Below are positions 7,347 to 15,216 of a stretch of 32,110 bases of DNA, in pieces (within the stretch, counting starts at the first letter, position 1; the number at the start of each line of letters is the position of its first letter). Position numbers and translations under genes: made by a program. The DNA is from Albimonas sp036154955 (GTDB lineage: Bacteria; Pseudomonadota; Alphaproteobacteria; Rhodobacterales; Rhodobacteraceae): assembly GCA_036154955.1 (NCBI GenBank), contig JAYZWL010000048.1:1-32110 (forward strand), given 5' to 3'. The notes beneath the pieces are model-generated. The model did no database searches. It saw nothing but the letters and a program-made list of their open reading frames with translations, and was not told where the DNA came from.

Positions 7347-9056
7347 TCAGGCGCCGGCCTTCGCCGCCTCGCCCTCGGCCCGGATCGCGGACAGCGACTT
7401 GACCGGGGTCAGCGCCTCGGGATCCACCACGATCTCGATCAGGTAGGAGGTATCCGCGGCCAGCGCCCGGGCCAGCGCCGGGGCGAAGTCCTCGGTCTTC
7501 GCCACCCGTTCGGCCGCCGCGCCGTAGGCTTCGCCCAGCTTCACGAAATCGGGGTTGCCGAGATCGGTGGCGATGGTGCGGCCCGGGTGGTGCCGCTCCT
7601 GGTGCATGCGGATGGTGCCGAACATGCCGTTGTTGACCACGATGGCGATGACCTTGGCGCCGTATTGCGCCGCCGTCGCCATCTCCTGCGCGGTCATCAT
7701 GAAGCAGCCGTCGCCGCCCAGCACCACCGAGACCCGGTCGGGATGGGTCAGCGCCGCCGCCACCGCCGCCGGCGCCCCGTAGCCCATGGAGCCCGAGGTG
7801 GGCGCGAGCTGGGTGCGGTAGCCGCGGTGCTGGCGGAAGCGGTGCAGCCAGATCGCGTAGTTGCCCGCGCCGTTGGAGACGATGGCGTCGTCGGGCAGCG
7901 CCCGGTTCAGCTCCGCGATCACCGCGCCCATGTCCATGGCGCCGATGCCGGGAACGGGGGCGGAGAACGCCTCGTAGGCCGCGCGCAGGGTGGCCACGCC
8001 AGGAACCGGGCCGGGGCGGGCGGGCAGCGCCGCGGCGGCCTCGAAGAACGGCAGGGCCCGGCAGGCGATGGCGAGGTCGGAGGCGTAGGCGACGTTATGC
8101 TCCTCCGGCCCCGGATGCACGGTGACCAGCGGCATCCGCGCGTTGGGCACGCCCAGCAGCGTGTAGCCCTGGGAGGCGATCTCCCCCAGCCGCGAGCCGA
8201 CGTTGATCAGCAGGTCGCAGTCCTCGGCCACGTAGCTCACCAGCTTCGGGTTCGCGCCGATGCCCAGCGTGCCGCAGAACTGGGGATGGCGGTTGTCCAT
8301 GTAGTCCTGGCGGCGGAAGGAGGTGACCACCGGCAGGCCCTGCGCCTCGGCGAAGGCGGTCGCGGCGGCCGCGGTTTCGGCCGACCAGGCGCCGCCGCCG
8401 ATCAGCATCACCGGATTCTTCGCGGCGGCGATCATCTCGCCCAGCTTCGCGATGGCGGCCGGGGTCGGGGCGGCCTCGGCGATCGCCGGGACGCGGATGT
8501 CGGGCACGTCGGCGGTGTCGGAGAGGGTCTCCTCCGGCAGCACCAGCACCACCGGGCCGGGCCGCCCCTCCTGCGCCACGGCCCAGGCGCGGGAGATGTA
8601 TTCGGGGATGCGGGCCGCGTCCTCGATCTGGGCGACCCATTTGGCGACCTGGCCGAACATCCGGCGGTAGTCGATCTCCTGAAAGCCCTCGCGGTCGAAA
8701 TGGTCGCGGCTGACCTGCCCGACGAAAAGAATCATCGGGGTCGAATCCTGCCGCGCCGTGTGCAGCCCGTTGGAGCCGTTGGTGGCCCCGGGCCCGCGGG
8801 TGACGGCGGCAAGCCCCGGTTTTCCCGTCAATTTTCCGTAGGCCTCCGCCATATTGACGGCGCCGCCTTCGTGACGACAAGCGACCGTCCGTATGGCGTC
8901 TTTGTGGTCGTGGAGGCCATCGAGCAGCCCGAGGAAGCTTTCCCCGGGCACGCAGAACACTAGTTCAGCCCCAAGGATACGCAGCTGATCGGCCAGAATC
9001 CGGCCTCCGTGGCGCATGTTGGCGGCGGGGGCGGGCGCGGAACCGGGCTGGGACAT
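7347..9056 (-). CDS. thiamine diphosphate-dependent enzyme, IlvB/acetolactate synthase-like
   Basis: A 569-residue three-domain ThDP enzyme. The N-terminal Pyr domain carries the catalytic Glu63 (CRHEGGAVNMAEAYGK), the central domain spans about 195-330, and the C-terminal PP domain carries the cofactor motif GGDG (447-450) through NNG (475-477) that binds Mg2+ and diphosphate. Length and motifs match the acetolactate synthase large-subunit family (oxo-acid decarboxylase/carboligase). No IlvN regulatory subunit, decarboxylase or other pathway gene is adjacent, so the substrate is open and a biosynthetic IlvB role is not assumed. The ATG at 9056 is chosen because AGAGG lies about 7 bases upstream; the longer frame to 9200 adds non-conserved Arg-rich sequence. 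It diverges from the MddA-like gene. Confidence 0.88.
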   Translation of the reverse strand: MSQPGSAPAPAANMRHGGRILADQLRILGAELVFCVPGESFLGLLDGLHDHKDAIRTVACRHEGGAVNMAEAYGKLTGKPGLAAVTRGPGATNGSNGLHTARQDSTPMILFVGQVSRDHFDREGFQEIDYRRMFGQVAKWVAQIEDAARIPEYISRAWAVAQEGRPGPVVLVLPEETLSDTADVPDIRVPAIAEAAPTPAAIAKLGEMIAAAKNPVMLIGGGAWSAETAAAATAFAEAQGLPVVTSFRRQDYMDNRHPQFCGTLGIGANPKLVSYVAEDCDLLINVGSRLGEIASQGYTLLGVPNARMPLVTVHPGPEEHNVAYASDLAIACRALPFFEAAAALPARPGPVPGVATLRAAYEAFSAPVPGIGAMDMGAVIAELNRALPDDAIVSNGAGNYAIWLHRFRQHRGYRTQLAPTSGSMGYGAPAAVAAALTHPDRVSVVLGGDGCFMMTAQEMATAAQYGAKVIAIVVNNGMFGTIRMHQERHHPGRTIATDLGNPDFVKLGEAYGAAAERVAKTEDFAPALARALAADTSYLIEIVVDPEALTPVKSLSAIRAEGEAAKAGA

Positions 9057-9344
9057 GGGAGAACCTCTGCGATGGGAGACGCCTTCATAGCTCGACCGGG
9101 CGCGCCGACGAAAGGGCGCGACGTCGGCGCCGCGTCGCCGCATTCCGCCGTCGGGAAGGCCGCGCCCGCGCCCGTCGAAAATCACGCGGGGGACATTCAC
9201 CCGCCCGAAACGACTCGTCCGGAGGTGGCCCGCGTCACGCCTCCGTCACGGCGAATCACCGAGGGTTCGTGTCAGAGTGGCGTCAGCGCCGGGTGTCGAG
9301 TTGCGTTCCGGCCGTCCGTAACGAGTTTGTCCGAGCGGAAACCC
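9057..9344. promoter_or_regulatory. 288-bp divergent regulatory region with CGTCACG repeats
   Basis: Lies between divergent starts at 9056 (minus) and 9345 (plus). CGTCACG occurs at 9233-9239 and 9244-9250, an 11-base spacing that places both on one DNA face, with a related GCGTCAGCG shortly after. This may be a regulator site. No clear core promoter was identified. Confidence 0.3.
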
Positions 9345-10400
9345 ATGATCGCGAAACTGTGCCTGCGGCTTTATTCGGTGATCGCCCACGGTCTGGCGCT
9401 GGCGGCGCTGGTCTATCTGGTGGGCTTCATAGGCGATGTGTTCGTGCCGTGGAGCATCGATTCCGGCGGGGCGGGAGCCTTGCCGGGACCGGTGGCTTCG
9501 GCGATGGCGCTGGATATCGCGCTGATCACGCTGTTCGGCGCGCAGCATTGGGGGATGCGCCGGTTCCGCGGCTGGGCGCGGTTCCTGCCCGAGGGGGCGG
9601 AGCGGCCGACCTACCTGCTCGCCACCGTCGCGGCGACCGCGGCGCTGGTCGCGCTGTGGCGGCCGATCCCGCATGTTGTGTGGTCTTTCGAGTCGGACCT
9701 CGCGGTCTACGGGCTGAGCCTGGCCTATTTCGCCGTCTGGGGCGTGATGCTGACCGGCGGCGTCCGGGGCCTGCGCCCCTGCTCGCTGGCGCTGAGCCCG
9801 ACCCGGGCGGCGCTGGGGCTGCGGGTGGCGTCCGAGGCCTCCCGCCCCGCGCGCCGGGCCTGGTATCTGATCCCGCTGATCACGCCGCACATGACCATCG
9901 GCCATCTGGTTTTCGCGCTGGGGCTGGCGACGCTGGTGATGCTGGCCTCGATCCTGCAGGACGACGAGGCGCGCGCCGCCGCCCAGGCGCGCGGCCAGGC
10001 CCGGCGGCGTGCCGCCCGGCGGGCCAGAACGCGCCGCGCCGCCGCCGCCGCCGGCGGGCTGCGCGCCATCGACCGGGATGGGGCCATGCATGAGGTGGAG
10101 GCCGATTTCCTCGCGGGGGTCGCCCGCGCGGCGTCGCCCGCCGCGGCCCGCCCCGACAGCCGCATGACGGAGGCGCGCCGGACCGCGGGGGCGGGGGCGG
10201 GGGCCGGAGCCGCGCCGCGCGGGCGGCTGGGCCGCGGGCCGCGAGCCGGGCTGGCCGCCCTGCGCGCGCTGGCCGCGCGGAACTTCGCCGACCCGATGCC
10301 CGAGGCCGCGCCCCTGCCGATTCCCGTGCCCCTCGCCGTTCCCGGGGCGGGGCAGGAGGCGCGCCTGCGACGGCCGGCGGACGGGGCCGCCCTCGGCTGA
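9345..10400 (+). CDS. MddA/isoprenylcysteine methyltransferase-like membrane protein, degenerate
   Basis: A 351-residue membrane protein. Residues 1-205 match the methanethiol S-methyltransferase (MddA) / NnrU-like fold: hydrophobic segments at about 10-32, 50-66, 90-105, 119-137 and 183-205, and the family block GAQHWGMRRFRGWARFLPE (65-83) followed by ERPTYLLATVAATAALVALWRPI. PHMTIGHLVFAL (181-192) matches the family's last membrane segment. The SAM-binding RHPLxLG motif that should precede it is absent: the sequence reads RPARRAWYLIPLI at 167-179. Residues 207-351 are an Ala/Arg/Gly/Pro-rich tail not found in typical ~240-residue members. Methyl transfer activity is therefore doubtful. The ATG at 9345 has GGAA a few bases upstream. 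DMS or thiol chemistry is a family inference only. Confidence 0.7.
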   Translation: MIAKLCLRLYSVIAHGLALAALVYLVGFIGDVFVPWSIDSGGAGALPGPVASAMALDIALITLFGAQHWGMRRFRGWARFLPEGAERPTYLLATVAATAALVALWRPIPHVVWSFESDLAVYGLSLAYFAVWGVMLTGGVRGLRPCSLALSPTRAALGLRVASEASRPARRAWYLIPLITPHMTIGHLVFALGLATLVMLASILQDDEARAAAQARGQARRRAARRARTRRAAAAAGGLRAIDRDGAMHEVEADFLAGVARAASPAAARPDSRMTEARRTAGAGAGAGAAPRGRLGRGPRAGLAALRALAARNFADPMPEAAPLPIPVPLAVPGAGQEARLRRPADGAALG

Positions 10401-10524
10401 GGGGGCTCGCGCCTCCAATCTTGACCCCGCGGCCGCCTCCGCCTCTGATGCCGGCGCTTCCGCCGTCCCCGCCGCGGCGCGGAAGACGCCGGAGCCCGGC
10501 GGCGCAGGCGGCGCGGAGAGCCCC

Positions 10525-11172
10525 ATGACCGATCCCGCCGACCCCGTGGCCACCGCCCCCGCCGTGCCCGCGGTGGAGTTCTGGTTCGACTTCGCCTCGA
10601 CCTATTCCCACCTCGCCGCCCAGCGCATCGAGGACGCGGCCGCCGCCCGCGGCGTGGCCGTGACCTGGCGGCCGTTCCTGCTGGGCCCGATCTTCGCGGC
10701 GCAGGGCTGGAACACCTCGCCCTTCGCGATCTACGCCGACAAGGGCGCCAACATGCTGCGCGACATGCAGAGGCTCTGCGCCCTGCAGGGCCTGCCGCCG
10801 ATGGTTCCGCCCTCGCCCTTCCCGCAGCACTCGGTGCTCGCCGCCCGGGTGGCGCTGATCCTGCCGGCCGCGCAGGTCCCGGCCTTCGGGCGCGGGGTCT
10901 ACATGGCCGAGTTCGCCGAGGGGCGCGACATCTCCCGCCCCGAGACGCTGGCCCCGATCCTCGACGGGCTGGGGCTGGACCCGCGGGCGACGATGGAGGC
11001 CGCGCAGGATCCGGCCAACAAGTCCGCCCTGCGCGCCCAGACCGAGCGGGCGATGGCCCTGCGCATCTACGGCGCGCCGACCTTCGTGACCTCGGACGGG
11101 GAGCTGTTCTGGGGCGCCGACCGGCTGGAGCACGCGCTGGACTGGGAGACGGGGGCCGCCCCGCGGCCGTGA
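10525..11172 (+). CDS. DsbA-fold 2-hydroxychromene-2-carboxylate isomerase family protein
   Basis: A 215-residue protein of the thioredoxin-fold HCCA isomerase / kappa-class GST family. The N-terminal strand-loop VEFWFDFASTYSHLAAQR places the likely catalytic Ser25 at the GSH-binding position; the usual Ser-Pro is Ser-Thr here. The inserted helical domain contains FAIYADKGANMLRDM, and the conserved cis-Pro segment IYGAPTFV is followed by ELFWGADRLEHAL near the end. HCCA isomerases act in naphthalene-type aromatic degradation with glutathione, but many homologues have unknown substrates. The ATG at 10525 has GGAGAG 4 bases upstream. A glutathione S-transferase follows 92 bases downstream, which supports a GSH-dependent role. 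Confidence 0.88.
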   Translation: MTDPADPVATAPAVPAVEFWFDFASTYSHLAAQRIEDAAAARGVAVTWRPFLLGPIFAAQGWNTSPFAIYADKGANMLRDMQRLCALQGLPPMVPPSPFPQHSVLAARVALILPAAQVPAFGRGVYMAEFAEGRDISRPETLAPILDGLGLDPRATMEAAQDPANKSALRAQTERAMALRIYGAPTFVTSDGELFWGADRLEHALDWETGAAPRP

Positions 11173-11264
11173 GGCCTTCCCCGGCCGGATCCCCCGACTT
11201 GCGCAGGGCGCCGCGGCGCCGCAAAGCTTCGCCCAATGAAAAACCGCAGAACAGGGAGGCCGAC

Positions 11265-11888
11265 ATGGCCAAGATTCTCTACGGGCGCGATCTGAGCCCC
11301 TTCGTGCGTCGCGTCGCGGTCTGGGCCGCGCTGCAGGGGCTGGAGCTGGAGCGCAAGCCGCTCATGGTCAACGGTCCGGATTTCGAGGCGCTCAAGCAGG
11401 TCAACCCGATGGGCCGGGTGCCGATCCTGGTGACCGAGGACGGCGAGGCGCTGATCGAGACCGCCGCCATCCTCGACTGGATGGAGGAGAACGCGGCGCC
11501 CGAGGCGCGGCTGATCCCCGCCTCCGGTCCGGCGCGGCGCGCGGCGATGCAGGTGATGGCCTTCGCCCATTCCACGGTCGAGAAGGGCGTGGCGCTGGTC
11601 TATGAGAAGAACCGCCGCCCCGAGGAGTTCCAGTGGCCCGAATGGCGCGCGCGGCTGGAAGGCCAGATCGCCGGCGGGCTGGCGGAACTGGAGGGCCGGG
11701 CGCCCGAAAGCGGCTTTCACGGCGGCGATCGGCCCGACGGCGCGGACATCTGCCTGACGCTGGCGCGCGACTTCATCCGGGCCACCAACCCCTATCTGCT
11801 CGACCCCGGCTATCCGAAGCTGGAGGCGCTGGCCGACCGCTGCGACGCGCTGCCGGAATTCGCCGCCTCCAACCCCGCCGCGGCCTGA
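11265..11888 (+). CDS. glutathione S-transferase family protein
   Basis: A 207-residue cytosolic GST-like protein. The N-terminal thioredoxin domain begins ILYGRDLSPFVRRVAVWAAL with a possible catalytic Ser near residue 11, followed by the cis-Pro motif MGRVPIL and the GSH-anchoring ETAAILDW. An all-helical C-terminal domain (about 85-200) includes the N-capping DGADICLTLA. The start at 11265 has GGGAGG 5 bases upstream; the open frame reaches further back, but that part is not GST-like. Its stop lies 11 bases before the TTG start of the acyl-CoA synthetase, whose ribosome-binding site abuts the GST stop, so the two are very likely co-transcribed. Confidence 0.88.
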   Translation: MAKILYGRDLSPFVRRVAVWAALQGLELERKPLMVNGPDFEALKQVNPMGRVPILVTEDGEALIETAAILDWMEENAAPEARLIPASGPARRAAMQVMAFAHSTVEKGVALVYEKNRRPEEFQWPEWRARLEGQIAGGLAELEGRAPESGFHGGDRPDGADICLTLARDFIRATNPYLLDPGYPKLEALADRCDALPEFAASNPAAA

Positions 11889-11899
11889 GGGAGACCCGC

Positions 11900-13618
11900 T
11901 TGACCGCCGCCCCCGATCCCGCCTCCGCCCCCGACCTTCCCGCCCCCGGCGCGCCCCTGGTGGCGCGGGGGCGGAGCTGGGAGGCGCTGCGCGCCGGCTT
12001 CCGCTGGCCGCGGCAGGCGGTGGATCCGGGGGCGGCGTTCAACATGTACGAGGCCTGCTGCGGCCGCTGGGCCCGCATCGCGCCGGACCGCCCCGCCCTG
12101 CGGCTGCTGCGCCATGACGGCGAATACCGGGAATGGACCTTCGCGGAGCTGGACCGCGCCTCGGCCCGGCTGGCCAACGCGCTGGTCGCGCGGGGGCTGG
12201 GGCGGGGGGACCGCTGCGGGCTGTTGCTGCCGCAGACGCAGGAAGCGCTGCTCACCCATCTGGCCTGCTACCGGATCGGGGCGGTGGTGGTGCCCCTGTT
12301 CACGCTCTTCGGCGAGGACGGGCTGCGGATGCGGCTCGCCGACAGCGGGGCCGCCCATATCGTCACCGACGCCGCCAACCTGCCCAAGGTGCTGGCGATC
12401 CGCGACGACCTTCCGGCCCTGCGCATCATGTGGACGGTGGACCGGCCCGGCGACGGGGCCTGGGGCTTCTGGCAGGAGCTGGCCAAGGGCCGGGACGACT
12501 TCGCCACCGTGCGCACCGGGCCCGACGACCCAGCCTTCCTGTCCTACACCTCCGGCACCACCGGCCCGCCCAAGGGGGCGCTGCACGGCCACCGGATCGT
12601 GCTGGGCCATATGCCGGGGTTCGAGACCCATCACGACTTCGCCCCGCAGGCGGGCGACGCCTTCTGGACCCCGGCCGACTGGGCGTGGATGGGGGGGCTG
12701 TGCAACGTCATGCTTCCGGCGCTGTTCCACGGGGTCCCGCTGCTCGCCCATCGCATGTCCAAGTTCGACCCGGAGGAGGCCTTCGCGCTGGTCGCCCGCC
12801 ACCGCATCCGCAACGCCTTCTTCCCGCCGACCGCGCTGAAGCTGCTGCGGCAGGTGGAGAATCCGCGGGCGAAATACGCCTACGACATGCGCTCCATCGG
12901 CTCGGGCGGGGAGGCGCTGGGCGCGAGCCTGCTGGAATGGGGGGAGGAGGCCTTCGGGCTGACCATCAACGAGTTCTACGGCCAGACCGAATGCAACCTC
13001 GTGCTCGGCAATTGCGCCGCCCTGTTCCCGCCGCGCCCCGGCTCCACCGGGCGGGCGGCGCCGGGGCATGTGGTGGGGGTGATCGACTCCGAGGGCAATG
13101 AGCTGGCGGACGGCGAGGTCGGCGAGATCGCGGTGCTCGCCCCCGATCCGGGCATGTTCCTCGGCTACTGGAACCTGCCCGAGAAGACGGCGGAGAAGTT
13201 CGTCACCGCCCCCGACGGCCGCCGCTGGATGCGGACCGGGGACGAGGGGCGGCGGGAGCCGGACGGGCATTTCTTCTTCTCGTCCCGCACCGACGACGTG
13301 ATCACCTCGTCGGGCTACCGGATCGGGCCCACGGAGATCGAGGATTGCCTCACCGGCCACCCCGCCGTGGCCATGGCCGCGGTGATCGGCCTGCCCGACC
13401 CGGTGCGCACCGAGGCGGTGACGGCTTACGTGGTGCTGCGCCCCGGCGCCGATCCCGGCCCCGGCCTGGCGGAGGAGCTGACCGCAAGGGTGCGCGCCCG
13501 CATCTCCCCCCATGTGGCGCCGCGGGCGGTGCATGTGGCCCAGAGCCTGCCGATGACCGCCACCGGCAAGATCATGCGGCGCGAAGTGAAGCGCCTGGCG
13601 CTGGAAGGCGGCGTCTAG
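11900..13618 (+). CDS. acyl-CoA synthetase, medium-chain (ACSM/acetyl-CoA synthetase-like) type
   Basis: A 572-residue AMP-forming CoA ligase. It has the P-loop-like motif SYTSGTTGPPKG (215-226), FYGQTEC for adenine/acyl binding, RWMRTGDEG, the hinge region SSRTDDVITSSGYRIGPTEIE, and the C-terminal catalytic Lys557 in TGKIMRRE. Motif spacing fits the ACSM/acetoacetyl-CoA synthetase-like branch, which activates medium-chain or aromatic acids such as benzoate. The start is a TTG at 11900: GGGAG sits 6 bases upstream and the upstream frame is the out-of-frame GST gene. Together with the isomerase-like and GST genes it forms a plausible aromatic-acid or xenobiotic unit. Confidence 0.88.
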   Translation: MTAAPDPASAPDLPAPGAPLVARGRSWEALRAGFRWPRQAVDPGAAFNMYEACCGRWARIAPDRPALRLLRHDGEYREWTFAELDRASARLANALVARGLGRGDRCGLLLPQTQEALLTHLACYRIGAVVVPLFTLFGEDGLRMRLADSGAAHIVTDAANLPKVLAIRDDLPALRIMWTVDRPGDGAWGFWQELAKGRDDFATVRTGPDDPAFLSYTSGTTGPPKGALHGHRIVLGHMPGFETHHDFAPQAGDAFWTPADWAWMGGLCNVMLPALFHGVPLLAHRMSKFDPEEAFALVARHRIRNAFFPPTALKLLRQVENPRAKYAYDMRSIGSGGEALGASLLEWGEEAFGLTINEFYGQTECNLVLGNCAALFPPRPGSTGRAAPGHVVGVIDSEGNELADGEVGEIAVLAPDPGMFLGYWNLPEKTAEKFVTAPDGRRWMRTGDEGRREPDGHFFFSSRTDDVITSSGYRIGPTEIEDCLTGHPAVAMAAVIGLPDPVRTEAVTAYVVLRPGADPGPGLAEELTARVRARISPHVAPRAVHVAQSLPMTATGKIMRREVKRLALEGGV

Positions 13619-13723
13619 GCGGTTTCTGCCTGTCGTCAAACCGGCGACGATCACGAAAGATTTCGCAGGAAAACGCGCGGTCGAGTGAACCCAAAGCCCG
13701 GCCCGACCGTAACTCTCTGCGTG

Positions 13724-15175
13724 ATGAACGAAACCGCGATCTCCTCTTCCCGCGCCCCCGACGGCGCCGTCCCGCCCGCCCTGGTCTGGCTGCGCCGCGA
13801 CCTGCGGCTGGCCGACAACCCGGCGCTGGACGACGCCATCCGGCTGGGCGGGCCGGTGGTGGCGGTGTGGATCCTGGATCCGGAAACGGAGGCGCTGGGC
13901 GCCGCGCATCGCTGGCGGCTGGAAGCGTCGCTCGCCCGCCTCGCCGACGCGATGGAGGCGCTGGGCGGCCGGCTGATCCTGCGCCGGGGCGAGGCGCTGG
14001 AGGTCCTGCGCGCGCTGGTCGCCGAGACCGGGGCGCGCGCCCTGCGCTGGAACCGGCTGCACGACCGCGCCGCCCGCGCCCGTGACACGGCGGTCAAGGC
14101 GGCGCTGACGGAAGACGGGCTCGACATCCGCTCCTTCAACGGCTCGCTCCTGCACGAGCCGTGGGAGGTCGAGACGGGGGCCGGCGGGCATTACAAGGTC
14201 TATTCCCCCTTCTGGCGCGCCATCGCCGAGCGGGTGGTGCATGAGCCGATCGACGCCCCCGGCCGCTGGCCCGCCCCGGAGGCCTGGCCGGAGACGGACC
14301 GTCTGGACGACTGGGCCATGGCCGCCGACATGCGCCGCGGCGCCCGCGCGCTCGCCGCCCATGTGCGGCCCGGCGAGGCCGCGGCGCTGGACCGGCTGGA
14401 GGAATTCCTGGAGGAGCGGGTCGAGGACTACGCAAGCGACCGGGACCGGCTGGACCGCCGCGCCACCTCCGGCCTGTCGGACGCGCTGGCGGTGGGCGAA
14501 CTCTCCGCCCGCCGGATCTGGACCGCCGCCCGCCCGCGGCGGCAGGGCGCGAAGGCGAAGCCGGTCGAGAAATTCATGCAGGAGCTGGCCTGGCGGGACT
14601 TCGCCTATCACCTCTTGCACCACGCCCCGCGGATGGAGACGGAGAACTGGCGCGAGGACTGGGACGCCTTCCCCTGGCGCTTCGCCAACGACGACGCCGA
14701 GGCCTGGACCCGCGGCCTGACCGGGGAGCCGCTGATCGACGCCGCGATGCGGGAGCTGTGGGTCACCGGCACCATGCACAACCGGGCGCGGATGCTGGTC
14801 GCCTCCTACCTGACCAAGCACCTGATGACCCATTGGCGGGTGGGCGAGGCCTGGTTCCGCGACACGCTGGTCGACTGGGACCCGGCCTCCAACGCCATGG
14901 GCTGGCAGTGGGTGGCGGGCTCCGGCCCCGACGCGGCCCCCTTTTTCCGGGTCTTCAACCCTGAGACGCAGGCCGGCAAGTTCGACCCCGACGGCGCCTA
15001 TCGCGACCACTGGTTGAAGGGCGCGGGGGCGGAGGCGTTCTTCGACGCGATCCCGCGCGCCTGGAACCTGTCGCCCTCCGACCGGCGGCCGGCGCCGCGC
15101 ATCAGTCTGAAGGCCGGGCGCGAGCGGGCGCTGTCCGCCTATGGCGACCTGCGCGACGCCCGCGCGCCGGCCTGA
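13724..15175 (+). CDS. phrB: deoxyribodipyrimidine photo-lyase, class I
   Basis: A 483-residue light-driven DNA repair flavoprotein that splits cyclobutane pyrimidine dimers. The N-terminal antenna-binding domain begins LVWLRRDLRLADNPAL. The C-terminal FAD-binding domain contains WRDFAYHLL (290-298), MHNRARM, and NAMGWQWVAGSGPDAAPFFR with the Asn that contacts the flavin N5. Asp292 stands where E. coli PhrB has the dimer-contacting Glu274. The start is uncertain: ATG 13724 gives the usual length but lacks a clear ribosome-binding site, and an in-frame GTG at 13685 is an alternative. It heads a co-oriented series with a FAD oxidoreductase, DUF1365 and a Cfa homologue, a gene set linked to light and singlet-oxygen stress in Rhodobacter. 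Confidence 0.93.
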   Translation: MNETAISSSRAPDGAVPPALVWLRRDLRLADNPALDDAIRLGGPVVAVWILDPETEALGAAHRWRLEASLARLADAMEALGGRLILRRGEALEVLRALVAETGARALRWNRLHDRAARARDTAVKAALTEDGLDIRSFNGSLLHEPWEVETGAGGHYKVYSPFWRAIAERVVHEPIDAPGRWPAPEAWPETDRLDDWAMAADMRRGARALAAHVRPGEAAALDRLEEFLEERVEDYASDRDRLDRRATSGLSDALAVGELSARRIWTAARPRRQGAKAKPVEKFMQELAWRDFAYHLLHHAPRMETENWREDWDAFPWRFANDDAEAWTRGLTGEPLIDAAMRELWVTGTMHNRARMLVASYLTKHLMTHWRVGEAWFRDTLVDWDPASNAMGWQWVAGSGPDAAPFFRVFNPETQAGKFDPDGAYRDHWLKGAGAEAFFDAIPRAWNLSPSDRRPAPRISLKAGRERALSAYGDLRDARAPA

Positions 15176-15216
15176 CCCCTCCCCCCTTTCCCATTCCCGA
15201 ACGGAGACCCCAACGC

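Noticed and set aside
13619..13723. RpoE/ECF11-type promoter (TGATCC ... TAAG-like) before the photolyase
   Set aside because: Only GATCAC occurs near 13651 and no suitable -10 follows; no match good enough was found before the FAD oxidoreductase, Cfa-like or TrgA-like genes either.
11810..15010. 1066-codon open frame on the minus strand opposite the CoA ligase and photolyase
   Set aside because: Same reason: shadow of two clear plus-strand genes, with His/Arg/Gly/Pro-rich nonsense composition.
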